Below are positions 57,827 through 64,000 of a stretch of DNA of 64,000 nucleotides, one piece after another. The position numbers and the translations under genes were made by a program. How positions within the stretch are numbered: position 1 is the first letter of the stretch; the number at the start of each line of letters is the position of its first letter. The notes under the pieces are model-generated. The model was not told the DNA's origin and made no database searches. It saw only the letters and a list, made by a program, of their open reading frames with translations. The stretch comes from Gnetum montanum (taxonomy: Eukaryota; Streptophyta; Gnetopsida; Gnetales; Gnetaceae): NCBI GenBank assembly GCA_015680685.1, contig MNCI01021399.1, positions 209,813 to 273,812 on the forward strand, in the 5' to 3' direction.

Positions 57827-59356
57827 ATGGAGGATAGGGAGTCGAAGATGGCTTCATCTGCATTCAAGATCATGAGCACGATCAATATAGAGGTACATAT
57901 ATAATATTTTATATAGTTACCCAGGCAAAATTTGTTTTGTCTTCCGCATTTTATATCGTTTGACTAACCACTGTCGGGCATAGATTCCAGTTCATGCTAT
58001 ATTTAGAAAGAATATATAAAAATGACTTCAAAATGGTTATCTGTTGTCATTTGTTAATGGTTGCATGAACCATTTCTGTTACCGGTTATTACCGGTCATA
58101 AAGACCCCAGTCCTCCCATTGTTCACCCTTCCGGTGAAAATATTGGATTTTATGTTTCTCACCATGTTTGTGCTGATAGGTTATTTCAATAAATGGTGGT
58201 TTGTGAATATTTTAAATATAACTATAATAGTGTGGGTTAACTCGGTTATTGAACGTTTATCTTCGTGAATATGCAGAGCTTCCGTAGAGGCTCCCTGATG
58301 GATTATATCATATGTCAACTTTTCTTTGAAAGATCTTTGTAACTGCATTTTTCTGGCAGAATTTTCTTCTTAAGCATAGTATTTAAATGATCATCATTTA
58401 GAGGCTCCATCATGCTCATTTTACTGATCAAGAGGTCCCAGGTAGATGACAGAAAGCCTAAATTCTTTTGGAGGCTGTGCCCAGGGTCAAACCTAAATCT
58501 TAAATTTGAGAAACAAGCACCTTACTATCACTGCAAATTATGGTCCCATATAATCATATCAATTTGATTTATATGATATCTTCCTATGGTGTTAACTGAA
58601 ACAATCTATTTACTCTTTTCAATGGTTAAACTTTTAACTCTGTTTATCTTTTTTGGTATCCTGCTTTAAGGGTGATATGTATCAATATTTGGAATTTTTA
58701 GGTTCTCACTACCTTTAATTATGCGAAGTGTTTTTTCCCTCCTGTAGGGTTTGTTTAGCATTAACCACCCTTAGCTAATTGGGATAAGACTAAGATGATG
58801 ATATGATAAGTTTGTTTAGTATCAAGTATGATAGTTTCTTGCCCTTCCACTTATTTGCTTATTCTGAACTAAAATTTTCTCTTATGTCTTAGTCCTTTTT
58901 AGGATCTATTGGAGCAGTTCAATTTCTCCAATTATCCACTGTAGAATTGAAATGTAACTTCTAAAATGCAAGTCACAAGCCTTATTTGTAATGCCATCAT
59001 AAGTTTTTTGTTCTTAGTTCTTTGAGCCTATTTAATTTAAATGGCAAGGCCATTTTCATGCATCAAAGCAGATTAACTGCTGTAAAAATAAAAGCAGGAT
59101 TTCAGCTTTGCGTTACCATAAGCTGTCAAAATTCTTACATATATGTTTGAGCACATTATAAACAAACCTGACATAATCTCTGGGTTTCTTATTTGCATCT
59201 TTTTTGGCTAATAATAGTATGTACTTTTTCTAAAATATAAAAAGTTTGGAGGCTTGTATTCATGCTACATTTTCGAAACTGTGAATGCAGGATGATGCCA
59301 GACCAGGGCAGGTTGAACGGCCAGGTGTTGCAAATCCAGCAGCTGGTGCACGTTGA
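57827..59356 (+). CDS. Possible two-exon small gene (43 residues)
   Basis: Exon 1 (57827-57892) reads MEDRESKMASSAFKIMSTIN then IE and is followed by GTACAT. Exon 2 (59291-59356) follows TGAATGCAG and reads DDARPGQVERPGVANPAAGA, R, stop. Both are exactly 22 codons long in phase 0, so a GT-AG intron of 1398 bp joins them in frame. Codon choice and GC are higher than in the surrounding DNA, and the C-terminal part looks like a real, hydrophilic protein end. I do not recognise the family. Middle exons may be missing from my model, or this may be a gene relic. No domain, membrane segment or signal peptide is visible. Confidence 0.3.
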
Positions 59357-60340
59357 GAAATTTTGATGTATTTTGGTACTGTCGTTTCAAGTGGGACTGG
59401 ATCAAGTTTTATTAGCATATTTTTTTATTTGAAAATATTTTAACTTTGATAAATTTTAGTAATTTATTTATGTTGTGAGTTTTCAAGAGAGAAAATTAAG
59501 CCACAAACCTTTTTATAGTCTTTTCTACTACCTTAGGGAATTTTTCCCGACCATAAGTTGCTTTCTATAAGAGCTTTCCAGAGCTTTAGATTTAGATTAT
59601 GAATATCATTTGAGTTTCTTTTGCAATGATATTATTTAATTGATGCTCCGAAACGTGGTTAAAATGGGTACATGGCCGACATGTTAATTGGGTTCTTTCC
59701 TCGTTTGGTTACCGTTTCCATTATTGAGTTATTTACAAGATTCAATGAGATTGTAATTGCAATTAGTTATTAGACATAAAATCAACTGTGAGAACATTTA
59801 ATTGTGTATTTTTTGTAACCCAGAGTCTCATACTGTGCTTGCAACCTTCTTGCATGCTGGGGAAGCAACTTGGAGTAATTTATGTTTCGTAACTACACTG
59901 GGAGAGAACACTGGAAAAGCAAGACGATTGAATGTTTCCATGCATGGAAGGACGATTTACATGGTTTGCATCAAATACGAAGAAATGATGTGGGAAGGAA
60001 AACATACAATTTTTTAAAGAAATATTTACAGAAGCTTTATACTCTTGAATATTCGAACAAGTTAAAATATGCACAGTGACTTACCATATATGGCCATGTT
60101 GGGAAAAGAATAGGAAAAAGAATGATTTCAAGATTGGAGGCTAACAACCATAAAAATCTTATTTATGTTGTGACTTTTAAAACTATTTTTTACCGTAATT
60201 TAACTCGATCTGGAACAAAGTCAACAAACAAAGAAAGGGAACAAATAAATTGGAATGAAACTGCATTGGGAAAAAATAAAGTGAATGAAACTGCACTGAG
60301 CTTTCAACAGTCTTGGTTGATTATTTAGCTTCATTTGACT
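59357..60340. other. No supported gene
   Basis: AT-rich, apparently low-copy DNA. Short overlapping frames at 59800-60080 on both strands shadow each other and show no domain. Confidence 0.4.
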
Positions 60341-60511
60341 ATGCATCTTCATTTTGAAAGGAATCAGGTTTTCATGGATAGGTTAAAATCAGTCTCTGTT
60401 CATGCAGTGGAAGGTGAGGAGCTTAATTTTCCACTGGAGGATAGTTTAAAATCAGTCTTTGTTCATGCAGTGGAAGGTGAGGAGCTTAATTTTCCACTGG
60501 AGGAGTTCTAG
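60341..60511 (+). pseudogene. Short ORF with an in-frame 21-residue duplication (gene fragment)
   Basis: An ATG frame of 56 codons in which SVHAVEGEELNFPLED and SVFVHAVEGEELNFPLEE follow each other. The DNA unit is 63 bp and nearly identical in both copies (60383-60445 and 60446-60508). The frame ends in TAG at 60509-60511. The sequence is acidic, soluble and unrecognised. Because the duplicated DNA is a multiple of 3 and stays open, it may be part of an exon, but no splice context can be shown. Confidence 0.35.
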
Positions 60512-60521
60512 ACTTCACTAA

Positions 60522-60890
60522 ATGCATAATGAACTTGCTCATTACCGTGTTGCTTTTATGATTACAGCATTAAATCGTCATAAAGAACTTGTTGACAATC
60601 GTCAAGAAGGTATACCGATTATGATATTTCAAATCAAACTGCATGCTACTTCGTTAGTTAGCTATCAGGTTATTACGTTAATTCCCTTAGATGGATGGAT
60701 TCCAAGGTTTATTTATCCACTTGTACAACGTTTTCGTAATACACAGAATTTAAACTCTGGTCAAAACCAAGTGACCTTGATTGCTTTCCACAACAGTCAA
60801 TTCAAATATTTCGTTCCGATAATTCCAATGCTCTTTTCACATTGCAGAATTTCGGTTTATTCCAAGAGTCGTTTCTTGAATAAAAATTAA
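60522..60890 (+). other. Unsupported 122-codon ORF
   Basis: Begins MHNELAHYRVAFMITALN and ends in SRFLNKN. No recognisable domain, no homologue elsewhere in the window. Kept only as the longest frame of this interval; probably chance, as it lies in the 3' flank of the laccase on the other strand. Confidence 0.15.
60856..60861 (-). terminator. Possible polyadenylation signal of the laccase gene
   Basis: AATAAA on the minus strand about 290 bp past the stop codon. Short direct repeats (GGAATCGAAGCTCAGCAA twice at about 61126-61161, ATCTTATCAGTGATCAGAAA twice at 60965-61050) lie in the presumed 3' UTR and overlap the last codons. Confidence 0.35.
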
Positions 60891-61152
60891 TGGAAAAGGT
60901 CAAGTAGGATGGTCGAGGACACGCTGTTTCTCTCAGCCGGTACAATCATCACTCAAACAAAACAATCTTATCAGTGATCAGAAAACGCGGGAGAACACAA
61001 TCGATCAGAAAACTCGGGACGGGACAACACAATCTTATCAGTGATCAGAAAACTCGGGGAAAAAAATTGAGATAATGGCAAGGAGATATTGCAGGGAAAA
61101 TGCTATCTCCAGTTCCAAACACAGGAATCGAAGCTCAGCAAGGAATCGAAGC

Positions 61153-63498
61153 TCAGCAAGGAGGAAGATCTGGAGGCGGAGGAAGGATGGACTGTGAAGG
61201 ACCATTACCATTCTGAACTACCCACGCCATTTTAAGACCCCAGGAAGTATGCACCTCAAGATGACAGTGCATGAACCATACACCTGTAAAATTTTAATCC
61301 AGTTATTCCAAAAGAATAATAACCGTACTATATCCAAAGGGAAAGCTACGATTTCTTCTGATATGCATTATTTACCTGGATTGTCTGCTCTGAATCTGAG
61401 GGCAACCCAACCACCGGGAGGCACTCCAATGGTATTTCTTTCAGGAGGGTCTACCAGATTAAACTTTGGAGCATCTCTGGTTTCATTGTAGTTGCCAAAA
61501 CCTTGGCCGACAATGAAGAAGTTGAAGCCATGTAAATGCAGAGGGTGGCTTTCGGTACCCACAATGCCTGTGTCCTGCAACACCAACTCAACTGTTGTGT
61601 TGAACGGCAGCACCTTCACTCTGGTCCCCTTCATGGGTTGTCTCAGGTTTCTTGGCAGATTGGTGGATGTGTAGTTGAATGGAAATAGAGGATTGTCAGG
61701 GAAGTTGGTCTTGTAAATCCCTTTCATCTGCCCTCTGTAATGAGATTGCAAGAGAGCCACAGATGGCATCACAAATGATATGTTGTTGATGGAGGCTGTA
61801 AATTTGGTGGTTCCATTGGGGCCTTGACATGTTTGGCCTTTTGGACAGGGGTCTAAGCCCAGGCCCACGGTGAAGAACAACTTTTTGTCAACTGTTCTGG
61901 GCACCAACGCAGGGAACTGTGAATTTGCAAGGCTTTTGACTTGCTTGCTAAAATTGGTGGCAAAAGAAGTGTCATTGAGGGCAGGAAGTTTGGGCATCAG
62001 GGCAGAAGTGAAATTGATGTTTTGTAGGAGATGCTTGGGCTGGCTGGAGTTGTGGTAAACTACAATCCCTGCAACAGTGGAGTTGTCAAAGGTGCCCTGG
62101 CCGGTCACATAAGGTCTGGCAGCCACAAAAAACTGCTGTTTCCCTGAAAGGATTTGAGGGTCAGCCTTGGCATTCAGCAAGACATTGGTGGTCTGACCTG
62201 GTGCAATTAGTATGACATCTGTCTGGAATGGTTTTGTGTAAACTGCATCCACTTCCACCACACTGAGAGTATGGTTTGCTATGCCCAAAAACATTTCATC
62301 GTTCAAAGCAGCATTGATGATCCTCAGCATGTATGTCTTCCCAGGAACAAGCCCCAGCACAAATGTATCTGTCATTGCATGCATTTCCCCTGTAAATTGA
62401 TCCATGCCATATCCACACGATCTACTGTTTATGAAGTAATGCATGATTGCATATACATGTATAATTGTGCGAGAAAAAAATCATTATATTAGACATTCAC
62501 TGCTAATAGATCTTGGAATGTCGACCTGACGTCCTAGATCTAATAGCACATATACCTTTGTCATAGCACTAATTACTAGTTAGCCAAGCCACTTTTACCT
62601 TTCTTGTTAGAGCAGTTGTACAAAGGTCCGGGATGACCATTAATGACATAACTATCAGACACATTTGGGCCACCTCCTGTTTGCATGGCTTGCTTTATGA
62701 CTTGCTCTGTGTCTGAATTCCACCATTCCCCTGCCACAGGTATTAGCCAGAAGTCATGTAAGAAGCCCCTCATCTGGAGCATCAAATCAAACAAAAATGG
62801 ATGCTTCAAAGTTGTTAATTTACCAATGACTACAGGTACTTCTCTGTAAGGCTTGGGGAAAGGATAAGGAACACCAAATTTGGGGTAAATGATGAAGGCT
62901 CCATAAACAGTGGCTCTGATCCATGAAATGTGAGCATGCCACCAAAGAGTTCCTCGTTGGCCGGTAACTGTGAAATTGTAAACATATGTCATACCCTTCT
63001 GGATGGGACACTGGGTTATATATGCAGGTCCATCTGCCCATCCACTTCTCAATTGTCTAACACCGTGCCTACTCATCATGCACAAATCCATAAATCATAC
63101 AAAATTCTCTCATAATCGACGAACCACAAGTGATTATTAAAGTAATAAATTACCAGTGAACGGTGATATTATCTTTGATATGGTTATGAACCTTAACAAC
63201 CACCCGATCTCCCTCCCTCACAGCAATGGTTGGCCCTGGAGACTTGCCATTCACCGTGATCGCCGACCTGGTATTGCACAAACGACTTACACTGGTTCGT
63301 CTTATCTGCATTAGGCCATTCACAATTAAGATATCAGACTTGAAAGAACAAAGAAAGTAAGGGGAGATTGAAAAAACAAAAAAAAAACAACTCTGCATGA
63401 TTCATGTCACCGACATGAAAGGAGTAATTTCTAGTCATGCTTGCCAAAGCAATATTGGGCAAGAGAAGAAGAAAGAAAGCAGAGAGGAGAGCAGCCAT
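61153..63498 (-). CDS. LAC: Laccase (multicopper oxidase), six exons
   Basis: Secreted p-diphenol:O2 oxidoreductase; plant laccases oxidise monolignols and other phenolics in the cell wall. Exons: 63498-63415, 63305-63154, 63068-62824, 62730-62599, 62389-61376, 61283-61153; together 1758 bp, 585 residues plus stop. All five introns (109, 85, 93, 209, 92 bp) are GT-AG. The start [20 protein letters not shown] is a clear signal peptide. Copper ligands are complete: HWHG (78-81), HAH (123-125), HPLHLH (486-491), HCH...H (548-554), with Leu 559 as the axial residue at the type 1 copper. Exons 2 and 3 (152 and 245 bp) and total length match the plant family. Exon 1 must end at CAT (donor GTCGGT) to keep the family spacing before RLC; that donor is unusual. 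Many N-glycosylation sites. Intact, so probably functional; which laccase subgroup it belongs to cannot be told. Confidence 0.93.
62299..62319 (-). promoter_or_regulatory. Position of the miR397 target, eroded
   Basis: Many plant laccase mRNAs are cut by miR397 at the codons for the INAALN motif. The minus strand here reads CATCAATGCTGC and then TTTGAACGA. The first half keeps the expected pairing apart from one G:U, while the second half differs from the usual site at about four places, in the part that pairs with the miRNA seed. Control by canonical miR397 is doubtful. Confidence 0.4.
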
Positions 63499-63579
63499 TC
63501 TGAAGTAGTATACTATAGACAAGAGATGGCAACTGCTGGTGAGCAACGGAGAGATGGAAGTAACTGGACATGAGCAAGT

Positions 63580-63590
63580 GCATAAATAGC
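63580..63590 (-). promoter_or_regulatory. Weak TATA-like element of the laccase gene
   Basis: The minus strand reads GCTATTTATGC about 85 bp before the start codon. It is the best match in the 5' flank, but not a consensus. No clear AC (MYB) element of the ACC(A/T)ACC type was seen between 63500 and 64000. Confidence 0.3.
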
Positions 63591-63599
63591 ATTGCAGGA

Positions 63600-64000
63600 T
63601 AGCCATGGAAGGTAGTAGAAGTACGGCCCAGCAATGCAAAATGCATATTAAATTTATAGCAGTTGTACTTACCTCATGTTTCGCTTGTTCGAAGCATACA
63701 TGGGCAGTAGACCTACGACATAATACCCAATCTTTTACGATAAGCCATGTTTATCGTGCAACTTGCAGAGACAGTTACCTGTCCAACATTGCTTTGTATT
63801 GTGGAGACCGGAGAGTCTCAACTTTCAACTTTCAAGGCTTCTGCTGCATAGGACGACGATGGAGGTTTGGGCAAAATTCTCATGAACTCTTCATTATGCT
63901 TACTTTGCTTACGTTTGCCATTCACTTCACTTACCACCGTTTGGAAAGGTACAGCTGTGCCAGAAAAAACTAATGATCAGGACCTAAACAGTAACCAAAT
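63600..64000. other. Laccase 5' flank, no supported gene
   Basis: A 122-codon plus-strand frame (63605-63973) covers this flank but has no domain and runs divergently over the presumed promoter; treated as chance. Confidence 0.4.

Noticed and set aside
58044-58268. 74-codon hydrophobic plus-strand ORF
   Set aside because: Lies in the presumed intron of the small gene at 57827-59356; hydrophobicity follows from T-richness.
61492-62058. Plus-strand ORFs inside the laccase
   Set aside because: Antisense shadows of laccase exon 5.
63605-63973. 122-codon plus-strand ORF divergent from laccase
   Set aside because: No domain or codon signal, and it covers the laccase promoter region.
1-64000. CRISPR arrays, bacterial operons, plasmid or phage features, intact tRNA or rRNA genes
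   Set aside because: Introns, LTR retroelements and base composition are those of a plant nuclear genome; repeats found are not evenly spaced direct repeats with unique spacers, and the only RNA-like pieces (5S-like, tRNA-like) are relics.

Overview
The window looks like nuclear DNA of a seed plant. A large, repeat-filled, AT-rich genome such as a gymnosperm fits best, but this is an inference from the mass of old, nested, decayed LTR retrotransposons and not a species identification. Roughly nine tenths is retroelement sequence. Only the last 6 kb or so (about 57.8-64 kb) reads as low-copy host DNA, and its one clear, apparently intact gene is a six-exon laccase on the minus strand (61153-63498, 585 codons).

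Layout. 1-~5030: the 5' part of a minus-strand Ty3/gypsy element of the Tat/Ogre-like group (element A: LTR, PBS, gag, protease, an extra RNase H, start of RT). 5031-6300: no supported gene. 6310-6880: a decayed gag of another minus-strand Ty3 element (H). 7259-17036: a complete but dead plus-strand Athila-like element (B) with both LTRs, PBS, gag, PR, RT, RNase H, INT and PPT. 17042-19190: AT-rich, non-coding. 19210-21450 and 27870-32668: a second Tat-like element on the minus strand (E). It is split by a 6.4 kb unrecognised block (G, 21470-27870) that holds plus-strand, intron-containing gene-like sequence. 32669-42238: a minus-strand chromovirus (F) bounded by LTRs and a perfect 5-bp target duplication. 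F itself contains a 5S-rRNA-like segment, a 45-bp minisatellite and another plus-strand gene-like block. 42239-42870 and 55536-56520: a tandem array with a period of about 210 bp and a palindromic core. 42878-55535: a minus-strand Athila-like element (D), the same family as B, with a long 3' region that has lost its frame. 56765-57590: a tRNA-like relic and A-rich tandem repeats. 57827-59356: a possible two-exon micro-gene. 60383-60511: an in-frame 63-bp duplication. 61153-63498: laccase.

How the parts relate. None of the retroelements can encode working proteins: every reading frame carries stops or frameshifts, and C-to-T/G-to-A changes have altered even the primer-binding sites. The nesting gives an order. 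F entered the palindromic repeat next to E. D sits within the same kind of array. B entered sequence next to the H gag. The laccase is a secreted multicopper oxidase, normally involved in polymerising monolignols or other phenolics in the wall. All its splice sites and copper ligands are intact, so it stands as a probably working gene at the edge of a retroelement block.
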